Part shown: piece by piece, positions 1 through 11,130 of the stretch
Position numbering within the stretch: the first letter of the stretch is position 1
How the letters are laid out: the number at the start of each line of letters is the position of its first letter
From: Anodontia alba
Taxonomy: Eukaryota; Mollusca; Bivalvia; Lucinida; Lucinidae
Direction: 5' to 3'
NCBI GenBank assembly: GCA_964016985.1
Contig: OZ024823.1
Location: 113,607,459 to 113,671,458, forward strand
DNA length: 64,000 bases
Translations under genes and position numbers: made by a program
Notes under the pieces: model-generated
Seen by the model: only the letters and a program-made list of their open reading frames with translations
Databases searched by the model: none
What the model was told of the DNA's origin: nothing

Positions 1-59
1 CGATGTCGTTAGTTAACGATTCGTTAAAATTTACATTGAGTGATATGCAAATATGCTGA

Positions 60-131
60 AATTTTTTGCTGAAAAAATGTGAGTAGCTTTTGCAGTGCAA
101 AAGCTACTCACATTTTTTCAGCAAAAAATAT
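60..131. repeat. Perfect hairpin
   Basis: Arms GCTGAAAAAATGTGAGTAGC and its complement around TTTTGCAGTGCAAAA; more than 30 bp of uninterrupted pairing. Confidence 0.85.
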
Positions 132-284
132 CAGAATATTGTATACTGAATCCGCTAAAACAGTTAACAAAAGGACCCTTAACGAGGTTGTTAAGCTAAC
201 GACGCTTTGAACAACTGGGCCCAGATAAATATGTTTTTTTTTGTTTTGTTTTTCACGAAAATATATGGACCGGGTCAAATTGTC

Positions 285-395
285 CTTAGGAGAAAATTTG
301 CAAGAAATATCAGTCTATTTTCAGGGAAAAATAAGAAAAAATATTTCTAAATGTCATCTGCTGCAATTTTTACCCAGCATGCTAAGCGTTAAATG
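285..395. repeat. Fragment of the CTGGGTAAAAATTGCAGC MITE family
   Basis: TCTGCTGCAATTTTTACCCAGCATGC-type end with a preceding AAAATAAGAAAAAATATTT segment. Fuller copies are at 31933-32118, 37733-37995 and 58728-58872. Confidence 0.55.
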
Positions 396-707
396 AGAAC
401 TACATTATCTTCATTTTATTAACTTTATTAGCGCGGCTTCTACAGACTAAATGCTATTAAAGACCATGTCGATGAAAAATTTTGTCGTATTTAAAATAAA
501 TGTAAATAAAATTTATTCTTAAACATTAAACTAAAACGTTAAGCTTATTTAAGCCATAAAATTAGCACTAAACGCTTCAAACTGTTAATTAATGTCATTT
601 TGTTTGTTTTTGACTGTAAATTGTTCGAAGAACAATCGTATTAAACAAATCAAATAAATCGTAGCAATGTGAAATAAAAATAAATAAAATGTTATTTAAA
701 TACTAAA

Positions 708-985
708 CATCACGAAAACATGCCTATATAATTTTGACTCCCTGAAAACCACACTTTTATATAGTAAAACTGTGGTTTACAGGGGTATACATTATTTTTC
801 TTATTTCTGCTCAAAACATAGATTGTGGGTACTCGTTAGAACCGCTTCGCCGAGGCGGTTCTAACGAGTACCACAATCTATGTTTTGAGCAGAAATATGA
901 AAAATATCAGAGTTTTTTATCTGAAAATTTTCAGTTTTTGGAGGTGAACTTTTCTATATATTTGAACAGGCGTGTTTTCGTAATG
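708..985 (+). mobile_element. MITE-1 copy 1
   Basis: Short hairpin transposon defined here: terminal inverted repeats CATYACGAAAACAYGCCTAT, then an AAACCCCACTT / GGGGTTT inner inverted pair near the left end and a central hairpin (CTCAAAACATAGATTGTGGG mirrored) with apex GAACCGCCTCG-CGAGGCGGTTC. No ORF. This copy has one mismatched stem base (GAGTACCACAA). Confidence 0.9.
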
Positions 986-1591
986 TTTGACTGGCTTGCT
1001 AACATTATCTCATTCGATCATTTTACAGAGGAGCGTTTACTCCTTCCTATAACTTCTAAAATCCTCATGGATATTGATTAGATACATTAGTAGCCTTCTT
1101 TTTATAGGTTACAGTCATACTTTAACCCGTTGAAGACAGAATAGACTCTCCCACACTATATATTGGAAGAGTCCAATTACAATTTTAGGTACGTCCGGGT
1201 ATGAGATTTACATATTCCTAGAGACACGTCAGTAGTATCCAATTTTCTAGATGAATGATAGTGATACAAGCACCGGTAGAACTGTTGAAAATAGACACCT
1301 CCAAAGAAAAGCACTCTGTTCTAGAAGTATTTGTCTCCCTTCTCTTTAAAGTAAAGCATTTTCTCCCTCAAGTACTTTGGATGCGACTTAAAGTCTACAA
1401 CAGCATCATCCATTTGCATGTGCCCAACACACGATACCCGCCATGTTTATTCATCTGAATTTGGAAGGAAAATTGAGGGGTGGGCTATCAGGTACAGAAA
1501 GCTGTGTTACAGTGATAGTACCCCAACACGTCAGAGTAAGTCTTGAAACGGTCAAATAGTAGGGAAGGACGTGATCGTCATGTCTTACATA

Positions 1592-1834
1592 CATTACGAA
1601 AACATGCCTATTCAAACAGATTGAACATTTCACCACCAAAAACTGAAAATTTTCAGATAAAAATTCTGATATTTTTTTCATATTTTTGCTCAGAAGAGTT
1701 CTAACGAATACACACAATCTGTGTTTTTGAGCAGAAATAAGAATAAAATAATATATATCCCTGTAAACCCCAGTTTTACTATATAAAAGTGGGGTTTCAA
1801 GGGGTCAAAATTATATAGGTAAGTTGTCGTGATG
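1592..1834 (-). mobile_element. MITE-1 copy 2, inverted, apex lost
   Basis: Starts CATTACGAAAACATGCC and ends GTCGTGATG. The apex is deleted (AGAAGAGTTCTAACGAATAC), leaving only one stem arm near 1680-1740. Confidence 0.85.
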
Positions 1835-2017
1835 GAACATCCTCAGTGTTAAACAGACATAGATGTAGGCTTGTGATTACGCTGTGGCAGCTGTCTGGTC
1901 TTTTCCATCTTAACTCGCTTAATTATTCTTTTAGTTTCATTGATGATGCACAATTTATATTACAATGAATGTATAAACAGTCGGTGAATGCATCTGTCAA
2001 AACTCATTTTGTCTCCG

Positions 2018-2105
2018 TCTGAAAAGGGGTCTGCTCTAAAAGGAAAGAATTTGCTCCCTGTGGGAGCAAATTCTTTCCTTTTAGAGTAGACCCCTTTTAT
2101 ATGGG
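2018..2105. repeat. Hairpin family CTCTAAAAGGAAAGAATTTG, copy 1
   Basis: Perfect 34-bp arms ending GGGGTCTGCTCTAAAAGG. Relatives: 20745-20830, 35278-35345, 37220-37316, 51558-51655, 52301-52392, 59510-59570. Its 3' flank runs to within about 70 bp of the K2P-A start, so it may lie in the promoter or 5'UTR. Confidence 0.8.
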
Positions 2106-2230
2106 AGTTTGCATGCGGTAAAGGAACAGGTAATCACCAAAGGTTTCTTCATTGTAAACAGGCGGAGATTCTACCTAGTATATCTAGATCCACCCGAAGC
2201 TTCTTCGAGACACTTCATGAAGAACAAAAG

Positions 2231-2239
2231 ATGATATAA
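2231..2239 (+). promoter_or_regulatory. Minimal uORF abutting the K2P-A start
   Basis: ATG-ATA-TAA, whose final A is the first base of the channel start codon (TAATG overlap). If it lies in the mRNA it could reduce initiation or allow re-initiation at the main ATG. Confidence 0.45.
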
Positions 2240-2380
2240 TGCACTGGAAAACGCTAATAATATTGGTTTGCGCCGTAGTTGTGTACATACTGATGGGCGC
2301 TGCAGTCTTTCTGGCTTTAGAAGCAGAGGGCGATACACATAGGAGGCGAATAGCACATTCTACATTCGCGGACTTCCTGG
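2239..2380 (+). CDS. K2P-A exon 1 (start, M1)
   Basis: Encodes MHWKTLIILV and the M1 helix, ending in DFL plus one base before donor GTAAGC. It is 142 nt long, identical in length to exon 1 of the two paralogues. Confidence 0.88.
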
Positions 2381-5056
2381 GTAAGCCATGTAAAATGAAT
2401 ACTGTATTTTCATAAAATATTGGGACAGAAAGGCTTGAAAAAATATTGTAGACACAGATCAAACTGCTCCAAAAGATGCAGTTCGATCAATGTCTGCTGT
2501 GTTTGCCATTCATTTCAGACATTTAAATCTGTTATGCCTAACGTTCCGTCATGATAAAGGACATTGTCAAACAGCGTGGACCCAGATCAGACTCCACAGA
2601 ACGCGCGTCTGATCTGGATATACACTATTAGCATCAAATACAGGAAATTCTGTAAAACATGGTAGTAATAAAAACTAGCCACCCCTTCCCCGCCCCCTCC
2701 ACCCCACCAGCACACACCGCCCGCCACCCGCCATCCCCTACCCCCGAACCCTCTCTGGATCCGCTCCTGAGACTGGTACCGAATATTTAGTATTATTGCA
2801 ACACTTTTTTAATCATTCGAATGAATATCACGTTTTAAGACGCATGCTTGCAAACACACACGATATAATTTCAATAAAATTTGAACTGGAGCACAGCATT
2901 TCCTACAGGACTGCATGTGCCCCGAGTGAAGACTCAGATCAGCCTGCACATCCGCGCAGTCTGATCAGGGTCATCGCTGTGCATTCTATAGATAGATAAA
3001 GACTTCAACCAAGTTCATACGGCCAGCGAAAACTCTGATCGGACGGAACGGATACGCAGACTGATCTGAATCTTCGCTGGGCATAAATATAAAATTGTAG
3101 GGACTGTTTTGCCCGGGCTCATTTTGTTAGCTGTTTCAGGCAACAACACCTGCGTTTCACCACATGAATTAGAGAGATTTGCTAAGTCGGTGATATCGGC
3201 TTACGACTCTGGTATTATAATGACATGGAAGAGATCTGAAGATAACATGTGGAGCTATGGCTCGTCCATTTTCTTCGCTATAACTGTCATCACTACAATA
3301 GGTAAGACAAACATAACCAATAAATTAATATAATTAACCCTTAACTCTTTCGGCGCCAAGTTTCAGACGACAATTGTCGTTAGCTGTTTTTTTTTTGTTT
3401 TTTTTTTATTTTAACAAACTCGTTTGGAAAGACGTTTATATGGAAAGTTGAAAGACTGAATGTTAAATAGCATAGATCCAGATGAGACGGCTCTCTGAAC
3501 CGTCTCATCTGGATCTATGCTGTTTGCAAAAGCCTATTATTATCGCTTGTGGCAGTGAAAGAGTTAAGCATCAATCGCAACAGCAACAGATAACATTTAT
3601 GTATGGGAGCAAATAAGGCTTTCTATGTGAATCGTCTGCCTAGCAAAATATAAGTGAAGATACAGAGAAAATGCTCAATTACGAAGCTCGGCCCTCCAGG
3701 CACCAAAACAGGGAGTGATCAGTAACAAACAATGACAAAACAAACAATACACCTGAAACGAACGATGCACGAACAAAAGAAGAACAAAAGAAGAACTACA
3801 ACAGAGGAATCGCCTTGGAACGGTCAGTAGAAAAACAACTGGGGTGGGGGGGGGGATGGGGGCAGCGGCGTGTTCGGTTGGCGTAGGGTTTCTCTAACCC
3901 GTCAGTCAACCATCATAGTGAAACACAAACAATCACAAACATTGTGATGAAACAAACCAAAGGGCTCAATGGTGATATGAAGCCAGAACACAAGAAAACC
4001 ATAAACAGGACCACGGTGACCCCGACCACAGACATTGACCCAGCAGGCACATGACGTTAATACAACGTCGCCTCAACGATGCAACGCCATGACGTTGCAT
4101 CGACGTTGAGCCGATGTTGCATAAACGTCATGTGCCCGCTGGGGATATTCAAGTCCAACCTTCTGAAACAGTTTGCGAGGGAGGGGTCATTTAGTCTGAG
4201 TACCGACTCGTCCTCGTGGAATTAGCATAGTTATCAAATATAATCGGGTGAACAACCATGCATGCAGTTTGCTGCAGAATATCCATGTTGTAACCTATCT
4301 TTTGTAGCGAGTGACAATCTTTAAAATTGTTCCGAAAAATCAGTTTTGCCAACACACTCTCTGAATTTGTAAACTAATGAAAATATAAAAGGTTACCTTT
4401 GGAAACAAAGAACAAAGAAAAAGAACAAAATAACAAATATCGGTTTTATTAAGTCTCTTTATATGCAGCGATGTGGTTTGCGAGACTGCATACGCCCCCT
4501 AGAAGCGGTTTAAGCGGAACTTGATTTATAACGTACCAGCCTGATTTTATGTCAGAATGATTTCCCTTTCGCATTAATATTTTTTTGCTCTTTCAGGCTA
4601 TGGCCATCTTGCGCCCTCAACATCTGATGGACAGGCATTTCTCATAATTTACGCCATAGTTGGGATACCCTTATGTGCCATTATGTTGGTTGGTTTAGGG
4701 GAAAGACTTGCAATACCTTACATGAAATTTGACTTGATTAGACCACTATCCAAGTTTCCTAGAGCTGAAAAGATGTTGCGGATGGTGCTGTTTACATCTG
4801 TATGTTTTACAATATTCTCACTTATACCAGCAGCCATCATCATGCAGTTTGAGGGATGGACTTATCTTGAGGCGTGGTATTATACTATTGTTACCTTGAC
4901 GACGGTCGGATTCGGAGATTACGTTCCAGGTGGGATTATATATCATTTTATATCATATTGTTATGCGTATTTATTTTACTGACACGATACAGAAACGTAA
5001 AAGAAAGGTTTTTACTTATAGAAGATCAAGAAACACGGCCAATCGTAGATTGCAAT

Positions 5057-5120
<64 letters not shown>

Positions 5121-8100
5121 TATAGGAAAACGAGCGACGTACTGCCGGTCTGAGCAAGGTTTCGAACCCATGCTGACTGCGATCACTTCTACTATTTTGC
5201 ACTAACTGTTCGTAATAACAATTATAAACACCGAGCCACTACGCTTTCTTTTATGCAAGATCACTCACATAAAGGAGTTCTACGGATAAATCGGATACAT
5301 GAGTTTGGAAATATTTATAACTTAAGACAACAAAGTGTTCCAGCCAATGATCATTGTCGATGCCAGCACCTCAAAAAGTTTAAAAGAATAAATATGAGCT
5401 TAGTGGATCAGCGGTTACAACAATTTCCTCTGAATAGCTACATGCTATATCCGGATGTGCGTGGGTTCGACATCTCTCCTAGACTGGTACTTCTGACCGT
5501 TCTAAGTCAGTGGGTCTAATATTGTTCATTGTAAATATTTTTGGCCCCTAGCTGTTGGGGTACTTTTGTTCCATCCTATTTGGTGTCTTGTCTTCGTCTA
5601 GGTTTGATTCAAACTCAAGTATCCAAATTTTCCGGAGAACTCCTATGCGTGTCCTGTTTGTGTTTTTTTTATGTTCTGACTTCAAAGAGCCTATCACGAA
5701 AACATGCATATATAATTTTGACTCCCTTAAACCCCACTTTTATATAGTAAGACTGGGGTTTACAGGGGTATACATTATTTTTCTTATTTCTGCTCAAAAA
5801 CAAAGATTGTGGGTACTCGTTAGAACCGCATCTGCGAGGCGGTTCTAACGAGTACCCACAATCTATGTTTTGAGCAGAAATATGGAAAATATCAGAGTTT
5901 TTTATCTGAATATTTTCAGGGATTTTTTGGTGAAATTTTCTACATATTTGAACAGGCGTGTTTTCGTAATGAGTTGCTTAGTTTCACCCAGTGTTTGTGA
6001 TTATATGTGTATCATTGTGATACTTCACTGATTATGTATAGGATCCCTATGCGGACCAAAGATGTGTTTGAATTCGGAGCTGCATCAGAATGAAGGGTAA
6101 TGTTTCGTTTGAGTCAAAGTGGCTTTAAACTCTTATTAGTTTTTTTTTACTACTGGCCTTTGCGTGAGATTGTTTGTGTTAAAGGTTTAACAACCCAGTC
6201 AACCCAATGGGGGTCATGTCGAGCGCGGTCAGTTTACCTAACCACACTTTTACTGAGCAGGCTTAGTCCTCTAAGTGGTTAACCAGTAATGTACACGTAC
6301 TTTCGCCAGAAACTGACAACTGCCCTTCATAAATCAGCGGAAGGGAGAGAATGACCGTAGAAGATATTTCATGGTCAAATCTCCACGAAAGAATATTGCG
6401 GACCCGGCGGGGATCGAACCCGCAACCTCCTGATCACCAGTCGGACGCGCATCCAACTGTGCCACCGAGGCCGGCTTCCAAGGGATCGCTTCATTGCATT
6501 TGTTTTGCGTCGGTAATTACATATGTGTCGTTTGCTTGAACAATGTATTTTCTTCATCTCTCCTTCCTTTGGAGCCTCGGACAGGCAATGCTTTCCTGGA
6601 TATCTCCACGTATATATTTGAGATTACCTGAATTGTTGGTCACACAGCAAGGCGTTTATGCTCTGGCTGTGGGTAATCCTGCATTTCTCCCTTCAGCCCG
6701 GTATTGGAGGTAAACGGCGATCTGTAAATATGTCACATCCTGATCTTCTTCTATATTTTTTCAAAGGCTTATACAGTATAACCACAATGGCTCGAACATG
6801 GATGGCTCGTTTACCGCGGATGATTCGAACTCTTTTTTGCAGTCCCTACAAACTTCTTCTAATAGCTCGAGAAAACAAACATTTAGGGACTTTTTCTTAT
6901 TTTATCATGGAATTGTATGTTGTGTGTACTCGTTAGAATCACCTCATCGAGGCGATTCTAATGAGTACACTCAACATACAATCATTGTGTAGAAAATTGA
7001 AAAGATTTCCCTAAATTATCGCTATTTGCTTCCTGAACTGGTGCCATGATTAATCGTCAGTGACTCGAACTACCCATGTCTCGAACGAATTTTCATGGTC
7101 CCAACGATGTTCGAGCCATTGAAGTTCGACTGTAGTTCTAAGAATTATAAGCCTCTGACTTCTTCTATTTCCATATTCCTGCTTATAAACTTTATCTGCG
7201 GTGCATGCATAGAATATGACGGATTTGTTGGTAAGCAACTTACTAACTAAACTGTGCAGGCATATGAAAGAGAGTCGCCGATATTTTCAAAAGATTTACG
7301 GCCTGTCGATCTACTTTACAGATCATCCTCCTGAAGGTAGCTCAATCTACAAGATAGTGGCGGGGATATGGATATTTTGTGGTCTCGCCTGGCTGGCAAT
7401 GGTCTTCCATATGGTCATATTTTTTGTGAGATCATTAACAAACAAAATAAGCACAGAGGACTTCGAAATTAAAGTCGTGGAGGGACATGAAGAGGTTTGT
7501 TATAAAGGCTATTTTCCTTTATTTTACTTTTTACGCTTTTATTATTGTAAAAAAAGAGTTTTACCGTTTATAGTTATACTAAGCAATAACAGAGCTTCTG
7601 AAAAAAAACAAAAAAAAAAAAAAAAAAAAAAAAAAAACAAATAAACTATTTTGATATATATTCTACAGTTTCGCATGTCAAGTCAATGTATTTTAGGACG
7701 ATATTGTCTTTAAGTATTTCTTTGTTCCTACTTATATCATATAACAGTGTCCAGCTGTTCAAAGACCTAAAAGGGAAGCAGTATAACTGTTAAGAGTATA
7801 ATCTCTCGAAAGTATGTTTTAAGCTGACAAATGACTCTTTCTGATATTTGTTTCATTTTCTGGTTCAGTTTGTTTGTTTGTATTGAGATTTTACGGCCCA
7901 GTCAACCCAATGGGGTTATGTCGAGCACGGTCAGTTTGCCTAACCACACGTTTACTGGGCAGGCTTAGTCTTCTAAGCGGTTAACCAGTATTGTGCACAT
8001 TCTTTCGCCAGAAACTGACAACTGCCCTTCTTGAATCAGCGGAAGGGAGAGAATGACCGTAGAAAATATTTCATGATCAATCTCCACTAAAGAATGTTGC

Positions 8101-8892
8101 CGACCTCGGCGGGGGTTGAACCCGCGCGACCTCCTGGTCTCCAGTCGGACGTCGCATCCAACTGAGCCACCGACGCTGGCTTCTGGTTCAGTAAATTGAT
8201 GAATACTCAACCTTTGTTGCATTATTCAATACCTGTCATCTTAAATATTGTAGACAGATTCCAGCGTGCATATGAAGTTTATACAACGTCACATTAACGT
8301 TGATGTAACGTCATGACGATACATCGACGTTAATGCGACGTTGAATAAAAGTACCAACCTACCAACACACACACGCACGCACGCACACGAACGGCCCTTT
8401 ACCACGACGGAACAAAGGCTAGCGCCCGAAAAAACTGACAGTCAGAACAGAAAAAATGCACTAGTAGAAGCACAATTCCAAACACAGACGAGCAAGGTCA
8501 GACACAAGAAAAGGTCCATGACGCCTGACCCACCGCCGCGAAAGCAGTGAGGGTAGTAAACCCGTCAAAACCGATCGGTCCAACCACTAAGCACCAAGCT
8601 CGCCGCACTATATCTATGCCCCACCCCATTCCTCTTTCAAAGTTTGGATGGAGGGTAGGCACATATGTAGCTATTGCAGAGATGTGGTTATGGTAAATAG
8701 GTTAACCTATAGTATAGCATCAATTTGGGATATCTGAAAAGTGGCTATTGTAGGGAGGAGGCTGTTGTTGAAAGTTGTCGTTTCACACAGGTTCCACTGT
8801 TTCTTTTTCTGTTTTAGGTTACTTCAGTGCATGATAAAGAACCCCTACAAAAGAACAACTGCTGCACAGACACAACTTCGGACTCACTGTAA
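2239..8892 (+). CDS. K2P-A: two-pore-domain potassium channel, TALK/KCNK16-like (5 exons)
   Basis: Predicted plasma-membrane background K+ channel, working as a dimer. Coding exons are 2239-2380, 3140-3301, 4597-4929, 7322-7494 and 8818-8892; all borders are GT/AG, the first three introns are phase 1 and the last is phase 0, giving 294 aa. Seen in the protein: M1 (about residues 4-26, YILMGAAVFLALE), cap with N-glycosylation site N49-N-T and cysteine C52, pore 1 filter T100-I-G-Y-G104 followed by H105, M2 (GIPLCAIMLVGLGERL), M3, pore 2 filter T204-V-G-F-G208 followed by D, M4 (IWIFCGLAWLAMVFHMV), and a tail of only about 45 residues. The NxTC cap and GLAWL in M4 resemble vertebrate TALK channels (KCNK5/16/17), while GYGH resembles TASK channels; exact orthology is not decidable by eye. 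The start ATG is chosen because it aligns with the start of K2P-B. It is the most divergent of the three tandem paralogues. The exon 4 acceptor has an in-frame alternative at 7337. Confidence 0.92.
3140..3301 (+). CDS. K2P-A exon 2 (cap and pore helix 1)
   Basis: Acceptor CTGTTTCAG; starts GNNTCVSP, ends ITTI plus the first base of the filter glycine codon; donor GTAAGA. It is 162 nt, the same as in both paralogues. The intron cuts the first selectivity filter between I101 and Y103. Confidence 0.92.
3409..3567. mobile_element. Hairpin element with GATCCAGATGAGACGG stem
   Basis: Runs from TTTTAACAAACTCGTTTGG to GGCAGTGAAAGAGTTAA with a perfect central stem ATAGCATAGATCCAGATGAG. A relative is at 27984-28132. 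Other stems of this type: 14274-14345, 21690-21755, 25240-25275, 47748-47805, 55635-55660, 62815-62865. Intron 2 of K2P-A. Confidence 0.75.
4041..4144. mobile_element. ACGTTG palindrome element 1
   Basis: About 100-bp near-perfect palindrome: ends CCCAGCAGGCACATGACGTT and AACGTCATGTGCCCGCTGGG with internal alternating ACGTTG/CAACGT blocks. In intron 2 of K2P-A. Confidence 0.85.
4597..4929 (+). CDS. K2P-A exon 3 (filter 1 to filter 2)
   Basis: Acceptor GCTCTTTCAG; starts GYGHLAPST and runs through M2, the intracellular loop, M3 and pore 2 (TLTTVGFGDYVP). Donor is GTGGGA, weaker than in the paralogues. 333 nt. Confidence 0.93.
5062..5107 (+). repeat. (TC)n microsatellite
   Basis: About 23 perfect CT units followed by (AT)n. 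Intron 3 of K2P-A. Confidence 0.95.
5692..5971 (+). mobile_element. MITE-1 copy 3
   Basis: Complete, with both ends and a full central hairpin (apex near 5825-5845). It lies in intron 3 of K2P-A. Confidence 0.9.
6184..6476 (-). mobile_element. tRNA-derived SINE-1, copy a
   Basis: On the minus strand it starts with a tRNA-like head: box A GGTGGCACAGTTGGATG and box B GGGTTCGATCC, then a body ending GGGTTGACTGGGTTGTTAAA. About 290 bp. No clear target duplication found. Intron 3 of K2P-A. Confidence 0.82.
6772..7134. mobile_element. MITE-2 copy A (TA-flanked, pogo/Tc1-type ends)
   Basis: Flanked by TA; ends TACAGTATAACC... and ...GAAGTTCGACTGTA with inner GGCTCGAAC inverted repeats. The central hairpin has arms TGTTGTGTGTACTCGTTAGA mirrored around a GAGGCGATTC apex. 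No transposase frame. TA duplication and CAGT ends are known features of pogo/Tc1-mariner MITEs. Confidence 0.85.
7322..7494 (+). CDS. K2P-A exon 4 (M4)
   Basis: Acceptor CTACTTTACAG gives DHPPEGSSIYKIVAG, then M4 and LTNKISTEDFEIKVVEGHEE; donor GTTTGT, phase 0. A second AG at 7335-7336 would start the exon at 7337 and remove five residues in frame; the upstream site has the better pyrimidine tract and gives a loop length closer to the paralogues. Confidence 0.85.
7870..8180 (-). mobile_element. tRNA-derived SINE-1, copy b, with target duplication
   Basis: Same family as copy a; a 12-bp duplication TTCTGGTTCAGT flanks it at 7858-7869 and 8181-8192. Tail CGTAAAATCTCAATAC on the minus strand. 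Intron 4 of K2P-A. Confidence 0.9.
8265..8347. mobile_element. ACGTTG palindrome element 2, right end lost
   Basis: Begins CAGCGTGCATATGAAG and contains ACGTTGATGTAACGTCATGA; the right CCCAGC terminus is missing. In intron 4 of K2P-A. Confidence 0.7.
8818..8892 (+). CDS. K2P-A exon 5 (C-terminus and stop)
   Basis: Acceptor TTTCTGTTTTAG; reads VTSVHDKEPLQKNNCCTD to TAA at 8890-8892. Phase 0 start matches exon 4. The EPLQ motif is a diverged version of the PLLA tail of K2P-B and K2P-C. Confidence 0.78.
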   Translation, partial: VTSVHDKEPLQKNNCCTDTTSDSL

Positions 8893-9732
8893 ATCATACA
8901 GTCATACATACGAGTAAATGACCTGTTCCTACAGTTTATTTATCTTTGTACCGGTGCTACATTGCTGTATTGAGTTCTGGCTAATGTAAGGAATTTTGGC
9001 CACGTAAAACATATCTCCGTTAAAATGTGCATTATATGGAGAAGTGTATTTTCTGTGCCTCGTAGCTCACTCATTTTCTAAGCCGATCACTGAAAATGTA
9101 TATTTGTGCAATAATTTGTGAACGGTTTTATTGTTAAGAGAAGACATCAGTGTCAGAAGATTTTCCAGTCTGCTAATTGTGGGCTTGATTAGGCTACGCG
9201 GCTATACCGTCTGAGCGAGGCTTTTGACAAGTATAATTAAAGTCATAAAGGATTGCCTTTGGAAACATAGAACACACAAAATCACTCAGATCTCAGATCC
9301 AGTTCAAATTTAACAAATGGTAAGACCCATCGAGTTGTCTTTTGCTTATGATATAGTTATAAGGTTGAATGTTTTTAATATAAAGGTACTGTATCATTTA
9401 TTTTTCAGAATTTTATTTAAGAGGCTTAAATACAATTTCAGGGAACAAATCTGCATACGTATTTCACCTTCCCTTTTCAGAAGTGGAGTGGAGCACAGAA
9501 AAACAAACAGACAGAAGTAATAAAAGTTGTCTCCTTGTAAAATGGGAAAGAGTACGAAAATACATTACACATTTAATGGATGTCATTCAGCTCTCACCTT
9601 GGTGTAATGCTTAGCAATATATATTCACATTCTTATTTTGCATTAGTTCGTGTTGTTTAGGTCGAAAGAACTCAGATCCAGTTCAAGTTTATCAAATGGT
9701 GAGACCCATCGAGTTGTCTTTTGCTTATGATA

Positions 9733-10066
9733 TACAGTCGACTCCCGTTATCTCGACTTCGCTTATCTCGAATAACCGCTTATCTCGAAGTGAAAATTTG
9801 GTCCCTGTTTTAACTTAGAAATCAAACAACAGGTAATAAAATATTGTGGAAAAGAGGAGAAATTGCTCCTTAGGAGCAATTTCTCCTCTTTTCCACAATA
9901 TTTACAATATATCTCTATTTTCAGGAGTCAAATTACACATTCATTTGTTAATGTGGTTGTTTGATTTATTTTTTCCACAATTCTGCAAATCTAATATGTC
10001 GGGTTACGGATATCTCGAAGTATTTTAGAGAGCCTTTGGACTTCGAGATATCGAGAGTCGACTGTA
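9733..10066. mobile_element. MITE-3 copy A (TA-flanked, TCGACTCTCGTTATCTCGAA ends)
   Basis: Ends TACAGTCGACTCCCGTTATC and GATATCGAGAGTCGACTGTA. A central perfect hairpin has arms TGTGGAAAAGAGGAGAAATT. No ORF; pogo-type ends. Confidence 0.88.
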
Positions 10067-10344
10067 GTTATGAATATTCAACTCTCGCCTTTAACACTGA
10101 TAAAATTCCAGCTGCATGTAACTGTTCTGTCCGCGTATGCCCTGCTTATGAAAACAAAACCCTGAATAATCAAATATCGTGTGTGGATGGTTTTGTTTAA
10201 TATGCGAAGAAGAAAGGCATCCTTTTGCAAAGAGCTCGATTGTTTGTTTCAGTTCAGATATAAAGTCACTGTGAAGAATAGAATTTAGTATTGTCGTGAC
10301 GGGCTTCTGGGTGTGACGGTCGGAACTGTGTCCCTTTTTTAATG

Positions 10345-10500
10345 CTGGCTCACTGCAGTATCATGTTTTGGACACACTGATATGATACTAGCACCAGTCA
10401 CATTATACTAACACCGCAGCGATCTGTCCTAGATCTTCTGCCTAATGCTGACCACAATACGAAAGAACAGCTAGTGCCGATTTTAGAAGGTCTTGGGAAT
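10345..10500 (-). mobile_element. SINE-2 body fragment
   Basis: Shares the SINE-2 body (CACTTTGATATGATA-like block, TAATGCTGA, GAGCAGCTAGTRCC, AAGGTCTTGGG) without the tRNA head or tail. Confidence 0.65.
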
Positions 10501-10851
10501 AACACTCCTGAGGAAAGAAAAAACACAAACTCCCGATCGAAAGGCGGACTCTTTACTAACTGAGAATTCGGACCGGTATCGGAAATCGAGAAATACTAGT
10601 ATTTACAAAGAACTTTCATAAAGTTAGGAGACTTAATACGCTTCAGAGATGTACAGCCGTTTTGTACAAGGAAAACAAAATTTCTGACTTCCTGTTTGCT
10701 TTTCTGCTCACCAAATTCCATTCTGAAATGGAGCATACCCTACACGAAAAGAAGAAATCATATTCTTTTAGAGTAAATTAATGTTCAAACAAGTGAAAAG
10801 AAATTGACGGAGTTTGCTTCCGGTGAAGGTGTATCCATTCCACTTAATTTG

Positions 10852-11130
10852 CATTACGAAAACACGCCTATTCAAATATATTGAAAATTTTACAACCGAA
10901 AAAGGAAAAGTTTCAGGTAAAAATTTCTGGTATTTTTCATATTTCTGCTCAAGTTATAGATTGTGGGTATTCCTTAGAACAGCCTTGGCGAGGCGGTTCC
11001 AACGAGTACCCACAATCTATGTTTTGAGCAGAAATAAAAAAAAATAATGTATACCCCTGTAAACCCCAGTTATACATTATAAAAGTGGGGTTTAAGGGGA
11101 TCACAATTACATAGGTATGTTTTCGTGATG
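10852..11130 (-). mobile_element. MITE-1 copy 4, inverted
   Basis: Complete, CATTACG... to ...TTTCGTGATG, with apex mismatches (ATTCCTTAGAACAGCCTTG). Confidence 0.9.

Larger units (their letters stand above)
1..2238. other. Upstream of K2P-A: no gene recognised
   Basis: AT-rich DNA with a perfect hairpin, two MITE-1 copies and a CTCTAAAAGG hairpin. A clear promoter motif for K2P-A was not seen. Confidence 0.6.

Noticed and set aside
6400..6476. Functional tRNA gene
   Set aside because: Box A/B-like sequences are the heads of SINE-1 copies (also at 8100-8180 and 30515-30593); no intact cloverleaf was evident.
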